NCBI GenBank assembly: GCA_035279405.1
Contig: DATEHU010000026.1
Coordinates: 124,001-188,000, forward strand
Length of the DNA stretch: 64,000 nt
Source of the DNA: Gammaproteobacteria bacterium
Lineage (GTDB): Bacteria > Pseudomonadota > Gammaproteobacteria > Natronospirales > REEB76
Reading direction: 5' to 3'
Part shown: one piece after another, positions 24,256 through 32,402 of the stretch
How the letters are laid out: every line of letters begins with the position of its first letter
Position numbering within the stretch: position 1 is the stretch's first letter
The notes under the pieces: model-generated
Told to the model about the DNA's origin: nothing
The model's database searches: none
Seen by the model: only the letters and a program-made list of their open reading frames with translations
Position numbers and translations under genes: made by a program

Positions 24256-24327
24256 GGCGGCAGGTTTGTTGCTTATTGCACAAACCCACGTCTGCCCGTC
24301 GTCACCTATCCGTAATTCTCTTCTCCT

Positions 24328-24401
24328 GTAGGAGCGCCTTTCAGGCGCGATTCTGACGCGATAAGCAGATTGATTGAATCGCGGCAGCATGCCGCTCCTA
24401 C
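24328..24401. repeat. Paired inverted REP sequences (REPIN-like)
   Basis: GTAGGAGCGCC-TTTCAGGCGCGA (24328-24350) is followed after 28 bp by its inverted partner TCGCGGC-AGCATGCCGCTCCTAC (24379-24401). The GTAGGAGCG...CGCGA pattern is the classic gammaproteobacterial REP. Two in opposite orientation form a hairpin-capable REPIN. It lies between the crotonase gene and the next promoter. Confidence 0.75.
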
Positions 24402-24450
24402 CGCAAAATGTGCTGATTCCGTGGCATGTCGCTGCGAGGCTGCCGCCCGC

Positions 24451-24456
24451 TATAAT
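24451..24456 (+). promoter_or_regulatory. Candidate -10 element for the TolB/TPR gene
   Basis: A perfect TATAAT lies 25 bases before ATG 24482, giving a short leader. No good -35 is seen at 16-18 bp spacing and there is no TGn extension, so activity is uncertain. Confidence 0.4.
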
Positions 24457-24481
24457 CTGGCGCGGCCACTCTGGGGATTCC

Positions 24482-26629
24482 ATGGCTGACGAGCAACCAA
24501 GCTTTTGGGCACGCCTCAAGCAGCACCACATCTACCGCGTGGCGGCATGGTATGGCGCGTCCATTGCCGTGCTGATTCAGATCGTGGCCCGCGCCTTTCC
24601 ATACTTTGGCTGGTCGTCGGCGGTGCCGGCCGTAATCATTATCCTGATTGCGGGGTTCCCGGTAGCGATGGTGCTGGCCTGGCTCCTGGTCACGCCTGCC
24701 GATGCCGCCAGCCAAACCGTTTGGCAGCGACGACACTGGAAGCTTGGCGCCATAGTCGTGCCCGTGGTGATCGCCGCGGTGGTGGTGTCCGGTTACTTCG
24801 CTTGGGGGGTTTCCAAGCGTCATGTACAGCGGCTCGCTGAAGCGTCTGCGGTGACCGCCGCCATTCCGACGAAATCCATCGCAGTACTGCCATTCGAAAA
24901 TCTCAGCGCCGACAAGAACAATGAATATTTCGTCGCTGGCATGCAGGACCTGATTCTGACCAAGCTGGCCGATATCGGCGATCTCAAGGTGATCGCACGC
25001 ACTTCGACCGCGAATTACGCCAGTCATCCCGATAACCTGAAATCCGTCGGCCGGCAACTGGGTGTTGCAAGCGTTCTGGAAGGAAGTGTGCAGAAACAGG
25101 GTACGCAGGTGCTGATCAACGTGCAGTTGATCGATGCCGATACTGAGAGTCATATCTGGGCGCAGGCTTACACGCGCACGCTGGACAACGTGTTCGGGGT
25201 GGAAGGTGAGGTGGCGGAAAAGATCGCCGCTGCGCTCGATGCAAAACTGACCCACGCCGAAACGGCGCGCCTTGCAGCGGTGCCGACCCAGAACCAGGCC
25301 GCGTTCGATCTGTTCCTGCGTGCCGAGTACCAGACGAACCAGGGCGAAATCGGGGGCGGCAACCCTCTGTTCTTTGCGGTCGCGATCCCGCTGTACCGGC
25401 AAGCCATCGAAAGGGATCCCGGTTTTGCGCTTGCTTACGCGCGGCTGTCCTACGTGGAAAGCGCCCTCGCATGGGAAGGCGCCAGTGGGCAGGATGCAGG
25501 GCAGCTCAATGCACAGGCACGTGCCGACGCCGAACAGGCGCTCAAATTGGCGCCGGATCTCGCCGCGTCGCAACTCGCGTTGGGCTACAACGACTATTTG
25601 GGCCATCTCGATTACGACGGCGCGCTCAAGGCCTTTGCGGCAGCACTTGCGCTTCGTCCCAACGATCCCGACGCGCTTGAAGCACAGGGGTTGGCTCAAC
25701 GTCGCATGGGACGTTTCGATGCGGCGATCGCTTCTCTCGAACAGGCGTTCACGCAGAATCCACGCAACTCCGTGCTTGCCGAAGATATCGGCAGCACCTA
25801 CATGGGTGTGGGTCGTTACCCGGATGCCGAACGCTGGTCATCGCGTGCACTGACCCTGGATCCAGGCAATATCAGTGCCACGGAGGACCTGGTTCACAGC
25901 ATCCTGTTCGGCAGCGGCGATGTTGCGCGCGCCTTGGCTGCGGCGGATCCCGCAACTCGCGGATCAACCATTCCCGAGCGCTACTCCAACCGCGCGAAAA
26001 TCGGAATGCGCGTACCGCTATTGATCTATCAAAGGCAGTACCGGCAGGCACTGGAGCTGCTCGACAGTGTTCCCGGCCCCAACATACCCGACCCGTTCCT
26101 TCGCTACGTGATAATCGGCAAGCCGCAGACGAAAGCGCGGTTGTTCCGGTTGCTGGCCGAGCCGGACCGTGCCAAGCCTCTGTACGAGCAGGTTCTGCCC
26201 ATACTGCGGGCACAACTCAAGGTGCAGCAGGATGTCAATCTGGCGCTGGTCTGGAACCGTATCGCCGAAGCCGAGCTGGGTCTTGGTCACACCGCGGAAG
26301 GTCTGGACGCGGTCGCCAGGTCGCAGGCCATCGCTTCCAGGAGCAACGATCGCATATCTGCAGCGAGGGTGATGGAACTCAACGCCGGGCTCTACGCTCA
26401 GGTCCATCGCCCCGATCTTGCGGTGCCGCTGGCGGCCAAGTCCCTGGCGACGCCCGGCATCGGCGACCACTACTCACCAGTGATGCTGTGGTTGGACCCG
26501 GCCTGGGATCCGATCCGTAACGATCCGCACTTCCAGGCGTTGCTGATGCAATATGCGAAATACAAACCGGCGGTCACCTACGACAGCGCGCCCGCCGCCG
26601 CGACGTCCGCCTCCGCTTCCACACATTGA
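24482..26629 (+). CDS. Membrane-anchored TolB/FlgO-like domain plus TPR protein
   Basis: 715 residues. Three predicted membrane segments lie at about 20-40, 47-70 and 88-108. Next comes a FlgO/TolB-N-like domain (about 130-255), starting KSIAVLPFENLSADKNNEYF and containing VLEGSVQKQGTQVLINVQLID. Then tetratricopeptide repeats follow (about 290-500). The middle-to-end layout is that of proteins usually headed by an adenylate cyclase or a winged-helix DNA-binding domain; here that effector is replaced by membrane helices. The role is unknown; a sensory or scaffold function is inference. ATG 24482 is chosen because a perfect TATAAT sits just upstream and earlier codons fall in repeat DNA. Monocistronic. 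Confidence 0.8.
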   Translation: MADEQPSFWARLKQHHIYRVAAWYGASIAVLIQIVARAFPYFGWSSAVPAVIIILIAGFPVAMVLAWLLVTPADAASQTVWQRRHWKLGAIVVPVVIAAVVVSGYFAWGVSKRHVQRLAEASAVTAAIPTKSIAVLPFENLSADKNNEYFVAGMQDLILTKLADIGDLKVIARTSTANYASHPDNLKSVGRQLGVASVLEGSVQKQGTQVLINVQLIDADTESHIWAQAYTRTLDNVFGVEGEVAEKIAAALDAKLTHAETARLAAVPTQNQAAFDLFLRAEYQTNQGEIGGGNPLFFAVAIPLYRQAIERDPGFALAYARLSYVESALAWEGASGQDAGQLNAQARADAEQALKLAPDLAASQLALGYNDYLGHLDYDGALKAFAAALALRPNDPDALEAQGLAQRRMGRFDAAIASLEQAFTQNPRNSVLAEDIGSTYMGVGRYPDAERWSSRALTLDPGNISATEDLVHSILFGSGDVARALAAADPATRGSTIPERYSNRAKIGMRVPLLIYQRQYRQALELLDSVPGPNIPDPFLRYVIIGKPQTKARLFRLLAEPDRAKPLYEQVLPILRAQLKVQQDVNLALVWNRIAEAELGLGHTAEGLDAVARSQAIASRSNDRISAARVMELNAGLYAQVHRPDLAVPLAAKSLATPGIGDHYSPVMLWLDPAWDPIRNDPHFQALLMQYAKYKPAVTYDSAPAAATSASASTH

Positions 26630-26671
26630 TGCCGCACTTCGTTGTGTCCTGAAAGCAGTTGAATTCGCTGG

Positions 26672-26691
26672 ATTCCGGCTTTCGCCGGAAT
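26672..26691. terminator. Perfect hairpin after the TolB/TPR gene
   Basis: ATTCCGGC-TTTC-GCCGGAAT forms an 8-bp perfect stem 43 bp after the stop. The surrounding GGATTCCGGCTTTCGCCGGA text is a dispersed repeat in many proteobacteria. It has no U tract on either side, so it may be a repeat rather than a true terminator. Confidence 0.5.
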
Positions 26692-26713
26692 GACGAAATG
26701 AGGGCGCGGCTTG

Positions 26714-26899
26714 TCAGAGCTTATTCACGTACGGGATCAGGATGCCCAGCAGCGCGAGCACACCCAGCACGATGAGGCCGATACCGGCGATGTAACGCAG
26801 TACCCTGATTCTCTGGAACAGTCCTGGCCACAGCAGAACAATGAAGCCGCCGACGATGGTGAAGATGACCAGCAGGTTGATGTTGAGCGTGATGTGCAT
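26714..26899 (-). CDS. Small two-helix membrane protein (DUF3096-like)
   Basis: 61 residues: helix 1 at about 7-26 (INLLVIFTIVGGFIVLLWP), a short RIRVLRY loop, helix 2 at about 36-56 (IAGIGLIVLGVLALLGIL). The pattern resembles DUF3096-type proteins with their GGxIVLLWP element. The ATG at 26899 is preceded by AGGGGAC, a good ribosome site. Function unknown. It stands alone on the minus strand between repeat sequences. Gene status is supported by the ribosome site and coherent topology; family match is tentative. Confidence 0.65.
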   Translation of the reverse strand: MHITLNINLLVIFTIVGGFIVLLWPGLFQRIRVLRYIAGIGLIVLGVLALLGILIPYVNKL

Positions 26900-26938
26900 G
26901 ATTTCGGTCCCCTGAAAATAATGAATTCAAATCAATGT

Positions 26939-27041
26939 CGTTCGTGCTGAGCCCGTCGAAGCCTAGATAAAAATACTGCAATGACGGCATGATTTTTAAA
27001 TAGACCCTTCGACTTCGCTGCGCTACGCTCAGGGCGAACGG
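26939..27041. repeat. Inverted CGTTCG...CGAACG dispersed repeat pair
   Basis: CGTTCGTGCTGAGCCCGTCG (26939-26958, then AAG) faces CCCTTCGACTTCG...GCTCAGGGCGAACGG (27005-27041). Similar arms occur at 23317-23450 and 60455-60557. Here no CTAG ends are visible, so it may be a partial or different member. It occupies the gap between the small membrane gene and the smr gene. Confidence 0.6.
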
Positions 27042-27071
27042 ACAATAAGGCGGAGTCGCAAAATGGGAGCC

Positions 27072-27611
27072 TTAGCGGCCACTCAATAATACATAGACCG
27101 CGCCGGTGCCGCCGTCCACCGGCCGCGCCGAGCAGAAGGCCATGACCCCGTCGTGTTGCCTGAGCCAGCCGTTGAGTTTCTGCTTGAGCACCGGCCCGCG
27201 CGGCCCTGAACGGTAACCCTTGCCGTGGATGATGCGCACGCAGCGCACGCGCCCGCCGCGCACCTGCTGCAGGAATTCAGCCAGTGCCAGGCGCGCATCC
27301 TCGCTGCGCAGGCCGTGCAGGTCCAGTTCCGCGCCCACGCTGAAATGCCCGCGGCGCAGCTTGCGCAGTACACGATCCTGGACACCGGGTTTGGCGTAGA
27401 AAAGTCCCTCGCCGATCAGAGGCTCGGACGGGTCCGGCAGGCCGCTCAGGCTCTCCACGAGGATTTCGCGCACCGCCGCACGGGTGAAACGCGCGTGCGG
27501 TTTAGGTTTGGGTGTACGGCGCACGGGTTTGGGTGGCAGCGGTTTGGCGTCGGCAACCGCTGCGCGGAATTCGCGAACTTCTTCGTGGCTGATTTTGTTC
27601 GGGCTTGTCAT
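27072..27611 (-). CDS. Smr-domain protein (SmrA-like)
   Basis: 179 residues. The N-terminal half is basic and Pro-rich; the C-terminal Smr domain begins ELDLHGLRSEDARLALAEFL (about 95-114) and carries the IIHGKGYRSGPRGPVLKQ core (about 127-144). The DLHG and HGKG motifs are those of Smr nucleases, which nick DNA or cleave RNA. ATG 27611 gives MTSPNKISHEEVREF, the normal family start; a longer upstream frame runs into pcm. It is divergent from the surE remnant and pcm; smr beside surE-pcm occurs in some Xanthomonadales, from memory. Confidence 0.85.
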   Translation of the reverse strand: MTSPNKISHEEVREFRAAVADAKPLPPKPVRRTPKPKPHARFTRAAVREILVESLSGLPDPSEPLIGEGLFYAKPGVQDRVLRKLRRGHFSVGAELDLHGLRSEDARLALAEFLQQVRGGRVRCVRIIHGKGYRSGPRGPVLKQKLNGWLRQHDGVMAFCSARPVDGGTGAVYVLLSGR

Positions 27612-27697
27612 GCGCGCCACCATCCACACCGGCCACAGTATATCAAGCGCGGTTTTACAGTATCCTAGGAGCTGCAGTTGCAACGGCGGAATATCGC

Positions 27698-27793
27698 GTG
27701 CGTATCCTGCTGAGAAATAGCAACGGCGGTCACGCCAAAGAGCTGCACTGTCTGTCCGACGCCGTGCATCACGGCGGTGTGCCGCGCCCATGA
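27698..27793 (+). pseudogene. surE: Remnant of surE (5'-nucleotidase SurE), N-terminal fragment only
   Basis: A 31-codon frame starts GTG at 27698 with [19 protein letters not shown], against the SurE start MRILLSNDDGxHAPGIxxL. The RILL, N, G and HA positions and the leucine spacing match, then the frame ends at TGA 27791-27793, overlapping the pcm ATG as ATGA, as intact surE often does. The two metal-binding Asp residues of NDDG are replaced by Ser and Asn, and the remaining roughly 220 residues are gone. Position directly before pcm-nlpD-rpoS strengthens the case. Chance similarity cannot be fully excluded on 20 residues. Confidence 0.65.
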
Positions 27794-28455
27794 TGGCAGC
27801 CGGCGTACGCGGCATCGGCATGACATCGGCGCGCACCCGCGACCGGCTCATGCAGCGCCTCAAGGAGCAGGGCATCCGCAATCCGGCGGTGCTCAATGCC
27901 ATCCGCTCCGCACCGCGACACCTGTTCGTGGACGAAGCGCTCGCCAGCCGTGCGTATGAGGACACCGCCTTGCCCATCGGGCTGGGTCAGACCATTTCCC
28001 AGCCCTTTATCGTGGCGCGCATGACCGAAGCGCTGCTCGAGGATGGCGTGCCGCAAAAGGTTCTGGAAGTCGGCACCGGCTGCGGTTATCAGACCTTGAT
28101 TCTGGCCAGGCTCGTACCGCAGGTGTTCACGGTCGAGCGGCTCGCGGCCTTGCAGCAGCGTGCGCGCCGCACGCTCAATGACCTGAAAATCCGCAACGTG
28201 CGTTTCAAGCACGCCGACGGCAACTGGGGCTGGCCGCAACATGCGCCCTACGACGGCATCCTGGTCACCGCGGCGCCGGAAGAAGTGCCGGGCGCGCTGC
28301 GGGAACAACTGGCGGTCGGCGGGCGCATGGTGATTCCCGTGGGCGGGGCGGGCGGACAGGATTTGCTGCTGGTGACGCGCACGGGCGAGCGCGATTACGC
28401 GCGCCGGAGCCTGGACCGCGTGAGTTTCGTGCCGCTCCTGGGAGGCACGGAATGA
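27790..28455 (+). CDS. pcm: Protein-L-isoaspartate O-methyltransferase
   Basis: Repairs isoaspartyl damage in aged proteins using SAM. 221 residues. [31 protein letters not shown] is reflected in the visible blocks [18 protein letters not shown] and [13 protein letters not shown]; the SAM-binding [15 protein letters not shown] is intact, as is the C-terminal GGRMVIPVG. It sits between the surE remnant and nlpD and is translationally coupled to both by ATGA overlaps. An internal ATG at 27820 ([11 protein letters not shown]) is an alternative start. Confidence 0.95.
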   Translation: MMAAGVRGIGMTSARTRDRLMQRLKEQGIRNPAVLNAIRSAPRHLFVDEALASRAYEDTALPIGLGQTISQPFIVARMTEALLEDGVPQKVLEVGTGCGYQTLILARLVPQVFTVERLAALQQRARRTLNDLKIRNVRFKHADGNWGWPQHAPYDGILVTAAPEEVPGALREQLAVGGRMVIPVGGAGGQDLLLVTRTGERDYARRSLDRVSFVPLLGGTE

Positions 28456-29213
28456 GCCGCGCGCTGCGCGGCCTGCTGATCGCGGTGTGTGGCGGTGCGC
28501 TCGCCGCGTGTGCCGGCGCACTCACCTGGAATCCTTACAGTACGTCCGCACCGGCGCAGGCGAGCGCTGCCGTGGAGCCGATTCCCGGCAGGTACGTAGT
28601 GCAACCCGGCGACACGCTGTATTCCATCGCCTGGCGTTATGGGCTGGATTATCACGATGTGGCGGCCTGGAACGGTATCGGCTCCAGTTACCTCATCAAA
28701 CCCGGCCAGACCCTGGTGCTGTCCGCCCCGGCGCATGTGGTGATTACACGCCCGCCGGCGCATACCTCTGCACCAAGCCGCGTGACAGCTCCGACGAGCG
28801 GTTATGCAGCGCCTGCCAGCCCCCTCAGCTGGGCCTGGCCCACCAGCGGTGCGGTCGTGCGGCTCTTCCACGCCGGCGATCCGTTGTCCAAAGGCATTGA
28901 TATCAGCGGTGCGCAGGGCCAGCCGGTGTATGCCGCCGCACCCGGGAAAGTGGTGTACACCGGCAGCGGCATCATCGGTTACGGCAAACTCATCATCATC
29001 AAGAATAGCGAGCAGTTTCTCAGCGCCTACGCCGACAATGACAGCATGCTAGTGCGCGAGGGCGATGCAGTGCAGTCCGGCGAACGTATCGCCACCATGG
29101 GCCTGGATCGCAACGGCCACCCGCTGCTGCACTTCGAGATCCGTTACAACGGCAAACCGGTGAATCCACTCGATTACCTTCCGGGGCGCGTACACTTGCG
29201 CAATATGCCATAA
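28452..29213 (+). CDS. nlpD: NlpD-type LysM/M23 lipoprotein (amidase activator)
   Basis: Envelope lipoprotein that activates the cell-separation amidase AmiC. 253 residues: lipobox GGALAAC with Cys20, one LysM domain ([20 protein letters not shown], about 48-92), a Pro/Thr linker, and a C-terminal LytM/M23 domain (about 130-250). The zinc-binding positions of active M23 peptidases look incomplete (for example [18 protein letters not shown] without the His-x3-Asp pair), as expected for the non-enzymatic NlpD type. Overlaps pcm by ATGA and precedes rpoS, the classic arrangement. Confidence 0.93.
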   Translation: MSRALRGLLIAVCGGALAACAGALTWNPYSTSAPAQASAAVEPIPGRYVVQPGDTLYSIAWRYGLDYHDVAAWNGIGSSYLIKPGQTLVLSAPAHVVITRPPAHTSAPSRVTAPTSGYAAPASPLSWAWPTSGAVVRLFHAGDPLSKGIDISGAQGQPVYAAAPGKVVYTGSGIIGYGKLIIIKNSEQFLSAYADNDSMLVREGDAVQSGERIATMGLDRNGHPLLHFEIRYNGKPVNPLDYLPGRVHLRNMP

Positions 29214-29262
29214 CGTTGGCAAGATTAACCTTCTGCGCCGTCCCGAGAGCGTTTCCGACATC

Positions 29263-30282
29263 ATGACCGACCGCGAGCACGACCCCATGTCGGAACCGGA
29301 AGAGGAAATGCTTCCCGATGCCGAGACTGGGGAATCGCCGGACGGCGACAACCTGCTGGACGACGAGCAACAGGCCGCGCCGCTGGCCGGCGAGGTCGCC
29401 ACGGCCTTGCGCGCGGAACCGGCCGATCCCGAGCCGCAGTTCGGCGAGGACCAGCTCGACGCCACGCGCATCTACCTTTCCGAAATCGGCTACTCGGCGC
29501 TGCTCACGGCCGAGGAAGAGGTGTATTACGCACGCCGTGCGCTGCGCGGCGACGAAGCCGCGCGCCGCCGCATGATTGAAAGCAATCTGCGCCTGGTGGT
29601 GAAAATCGCGCGCAAGTACATCAATCGCGGCCTGCCGCTGCTGGATCTGATCGAAGAAGGCAATCTCGGCCTGATTCATGCGGTGGAAAAATTCGACCCG
29701 GAGCGTGGCTTCCGGTTTTCCACCTACGCCACCTGGTGGATACGCCAGACCATCGAGCGCGGCATCATGAACCAGACGCGCACCATCCGTCTGCCCATCC
29801 ACGTCATCAAGGAACTCAATCTTTATCTGCGGGCCGCACGCAAACTCTCGCAATCCCTGGACCGCACACCCTCACCCGAAGAGATTGCCGGCATGCTGGA
29901 CAAGCCGCTGGCCGACGTGAAGCGTCTGCTGGGCCTGAACGAGCATATCGCCTCGGTGGATACTCCCATCGGCAAGGACGGCGACCGCATGCTGCTGGAT
30001 GCCATTCCCGACGAGAACAACACCGATCCCTCTAACATCGTGCAGGACACCGATCTGCAAATCATCGTGGGACGGTGGCTGGCGCGCCTCAACGAGAAGC
30101 AACGTGAAGTCGTGGAATTACGCTTCGGCCTGAATGGCCGCGACAAGGGCACGCTGGAAGAAGTCGGAGTAGCCATCGGCGTCACGCGCGAGCGCGTGCG
30201 CCAGATCCAGATGGATGCGCTCAAGCGTTTGCGCCAGCTGCTGCAGGCGGAAGGGTTGTCGGAAGAATCGTTGTTTGAATAG
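29263..30282 (+). CDS. rpoS: RNA polymerase sigma factor RpoS
   Basis: Stationary-phase and general stress sigma factor. 339 residues. An acidic N-terminal tail leads to region 1.2 ([20 protein letters not shown]), region 2 ([20 protein letters not shown], then [20 protein letters not shown]), region 3 and region 4 ([20 protein letters not shown]). RpoS type rather than RpoD: no long region 1.1, and the location after nlpD is diagnostic. ATG 29263 has only a weak GAGAG upstream; ATG 29287 is an alternative start. In relatives the main rpoS promoter lies inside nlpD, not tested here. Confidence 0.97.
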   Translation: MTDREHDPMSEPEEEMLPDAETGESPDGDNLLDDEQQAAPLAGEVATALRAEPADPEPQFGEDQLDATRIYLSEIGYSALLTAEEEVYYARRALRGDEAARRRMIESNLRLVVKIARKYINRGLPLLDLIEEGNLGLIHAVEKFDPERGFRFSTYATWWIRQTIERGIMNQTRTIRLPIHVIKELNLYLRAARKLSQSLDRTPSPEEIAGMLDKPLADVKRLLGLNEHIASVDTPIGKDGDRMLLDAIPDENNTDPSNIVQDTDLQIIVGRWLARLNEKQREVVELRFGLNGRDKGTLEEVGVAIGVTRERVRQIQMDALKRLRQLLQAEGLSEESLFE

Positions 30283-30348
30283 CGGGGTGCCAGATCAAAC
30301 TGGTAGAAGTAAATTAAGAAGTGTGGATACTAAAAATGGCGGGCTATT

Positions 30349-30942
30349 ATGATTAAGATATTTCTTATAGTTGTGCTGTTCATGATTTCACTCCATTCAT
30401 TTGGTGCTGGCAATAAAATTGACACCGACTTATTTTATATACCAAATGATGCTCCGAAAGGAACGATGTCGCTCTTGAAGCATGCAGCTCGTTTGGCACT
30501 GAAGAGTCAGCAGTGTGTGGAAGTGATCGGTGGTGCATGGTCAACAAGAAAGGAAGCGGCTGAAGAAACGCCGTTTGATCCAGATAAGCAGTTTTTCATT
30601 CAGTGTCAATCTAACCAACCTGGTCCAGTTCCGGGGTCACCTGCTGTATTTAACCTCTATTACAGTTACAAAGATCTACGCAGCAATACGATAGAACAAC
30701 GACCCGTACCCATACCGGATAATGTAGCTATCGCAGAATGCAAAAAAGCAATCCTAGGTCGTTTGAAATTTCCTAGTTCAGCAGAGATGGCACTTGTTCG
30801 CTACGGAGCTAACGGAACTGATAATAATTTGGTTATCTATAACTTCACCGCGCTAAATGGGTTTGGTAATCGTATTCCACAGAAGGGAAGTTGCATAATA
30901 ACCCCGAAGAATGAGATTGACGTAAGAATCACCAATCGTTAG
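30349..30942 (+). CDS. AT-rich secreted protein of unknown function
   Basis: I do not recognise this 197-residue protein. A clear signal peptide (MIKIFLIVVLFMISLHSFGA) is followed by a mature region with three or four cysteines (for example SQQCVEV, FIQCQ, AECKK, GSCIITP), which could form disulfides in the periplasm. The DNA is strikingly AT-rich beside rpoS, and codon choice (aaa, aat, tat, tta) is unlike the rest of the window, pointing to horizontal origin. The ribosome site before ATG 30349 is weak (GGCGGG). Codirectional with rpoS, 66 bp after it. Confidence 0.7.
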   Translation: MIKIFLIVVLFMISLHSFGAGNKIDTDLFYIPNDAPKGTMSLLKHAARLALKSQQCVEVIGGAWSTRKEAAEETPFDPDKQFFIQCQSNQPGPVPGSPAVFNLYYSYKDLRSNTIEQRPVPIPDNVAIAECKKAILGRLKFPSSAEMALVRYGANGTDNNLVIYNFTALNGFGNRIPQKGSCIITPKNEIDVRITNR

Positions 30943-30998
30943 GCGAAGTTGTGAATTTCAGTGTGAAGCGAATACTGGTTAAGTAAGCTAGGAAGATT

Positions 30999-31370
30999 TC
31001 AAATCATCAGCAGCGCCGCGGCCACTTTGCGGTTTTCACTGATGAGCACGTTATAGGTGCGGCAGGCGGCGGCAGTATCCAGCACTTCCAGGCCGATGCC
31101 GCGACCCTGGATTTCAGCGCTGAGGCGCGCGTCCAGAAAATGCAATTGAGCGCCGGTGCCGACCACCAGAATTTCCGGTTCCAGCGCCAGCGCCACTTCG
31201 AGAGTCTCGAGGCTGATGTCCGCGGCGCGCTGCGGCGACCAATCTTCGATCAGCGTTGCGGATGAAATCACGAAACTCCGGTTGAGCAAGCGGTCATTGA
31301 CGTTGATGCGCCCCGGCGCATAGGCGCGGATGACATGGGTGCTCGCGGTGCTGTCAAGCGTGAATTTCAT
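30999..31370 (-). CDS. Mth938-domain protein (DUF498 family)
   Basis: 123 residues starting MKFTLDSTASTHVIRAYAPGRINVN. The middle LEPEILVVGTGAQLHFLDARL and the C-terminal GIGLEVLDTAAACRTYNVL are hallmarks of the Mth938/NDUFAF3-like fold. The mitochondrial relative aids complex I assembly, but bacterial function is unproven. ATG 31370 is preferred over an in-frame ATG 36 bases upstream because family members start at MKF. Divergent from the RpfE-like gene, 42 bp apart, so both promoters must share that gap. Confidence 0.88.
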   Translation of the reverse strand: MKFTLDSTASTHVIRAYAPGRINVNDRLLNRSFVISSATLIEDWSPQRAADISLETLEVALALEPEILVVGTGAQLHFLDARLSAEIQGRGIGLEVLDTAAACRTYNVLISENRKVAAALLMI

Positions 31371-31412
31371 CGCCAATAGGTTAGGGGAACGGCATAATGC
31401 GCACAAGCGCGT

Positions 31413-32402
31413 ATGCGAGAGTCACGCCTCCTTCTCTATCTTCCCGATCTGGCCGGCGCGATCCGCGCGGCAGGCAAGCGGCGTTTCCCGGTCATGGAGA
31501 AATTCCTGGCGCGCGCCTCCCGCCACCCGGTTGCGGACGGGCCTGCGCTGCTGGCGGAATGTTTCGGGATGCCGCCCGATGATTTTCCCGTGGCGGCTCT
31601 TGAACGCTTGGCCCTTGGCGGCGCGCACAGAGGGGGCCACTGGTGGCGCGCCGATCCGGTGCACCTGCTGGTGGACCGTGATCAGGTAGCGATGCTGCCG
31701 CGCAACGCGCTGGGCGTGACGCCGGAAGAAGCGGGTGCCTTGGCCGTCAGTATCAACGCATGTTACGCAGACGACCACATGGCGCTCGAGACCCCGCGGC
31801 CGGATGCGTGGTACCTGCGCGTGCCGCAGGTCTGGCGCTGCCGTACCTGGGATCCGGCGCGGGTGGAAAGCCGTGCGATCACGGAGTTCATGCCCTCCGG
31901 TGCCGAGGCGGACCAGGTGCGCAAACTCATGACGGAAATCCAGATGCTGTTGCACACGCATCCCGTGAATCAGGCGCGCGAAGCCATGGGCCAGCCGGCT
32001 GTCAACAGTGTGTGGCTTTGGGGAGGCGGCCCGCTGCCTGATCGAACCGCACATGCGCCCGCGCGCATTGTTGCGAGCTTGCCTCTGGTGCAGGGCCTGG
32101 CGCAGCTTGCAGGACAGACCAGCGCACCCTGGCCTGCGGATCTTGATGCCCAAGCAGTAAAAGGCGAATGGCTCGTGGCCTTGAGCGTGAATGACTTCGG
32201 CGCAGATCTGGCGCGCTTGGAGCGGGAGGTTATGGCCCCGCTGTGGCGCGCGTTGCTGCGTGGACGCGTGCGTAAAATCCGGTTTTTTCCCGGCGGCAAT
32301 GCGGTGTACGAGTTGACGCCAATGCCCGCACGCCACTTCTGGCGGCGTGCCCAACCTACGGCGGAACAATTGCGTGGGCCGGATGACTCACCGGCGCATT
32401 GA
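31413..32402 (+). CDS. RpfE-like protein (phosphoglycerate mutase-like)
   Basis: 329 residues without evident signal or membrane segments. Resembles the conserved proteins called RpfE in Xanthomonas, often labelled cofactor-independent phosphoglycerate mutase-like: RRFPVMEKFLARA, HWWRADPVHLLVDRD, NSVWLWGGGPLP and KIRFFPGGNAVYEL are the conserved blocks. The biochemical activity is unknown. The 3' end overlaps recJ by 20 bp, and recJ-prfB-lysS follow, the same neighbours that I recall from the Xanthomonas rpf region. The name is based on recalled similarity plus synteny. Confidence 0.7.
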   Translation: MRESRLLLYLPDLAGAIRAAGKRRFPVMEKFLARASRHPVADGPALLAECFGMPPDDFPVAALERLALGGAHRGGHWWRADPVHLLVDRDQVAMLPRNALGVTPEEAGALAVSINACYADDHMALETPRPDAWYLRVPQVWRCRTWDPARVESRAITEFMPSGAEADQVRKLMTEIQMLLHTHPVNQAREAMGQPAVNSVWLWGGGPLPDRTAHAPARIVASLPLVQGLAQLAGQTSAPWPADLDAQAVKGEWLVALSVNDFGADLARLEREVMAPLWRALLRGRVRKIRFFPGGNAVYELTPMPARHFWRRAQPTAEQLRGPDDSPAH

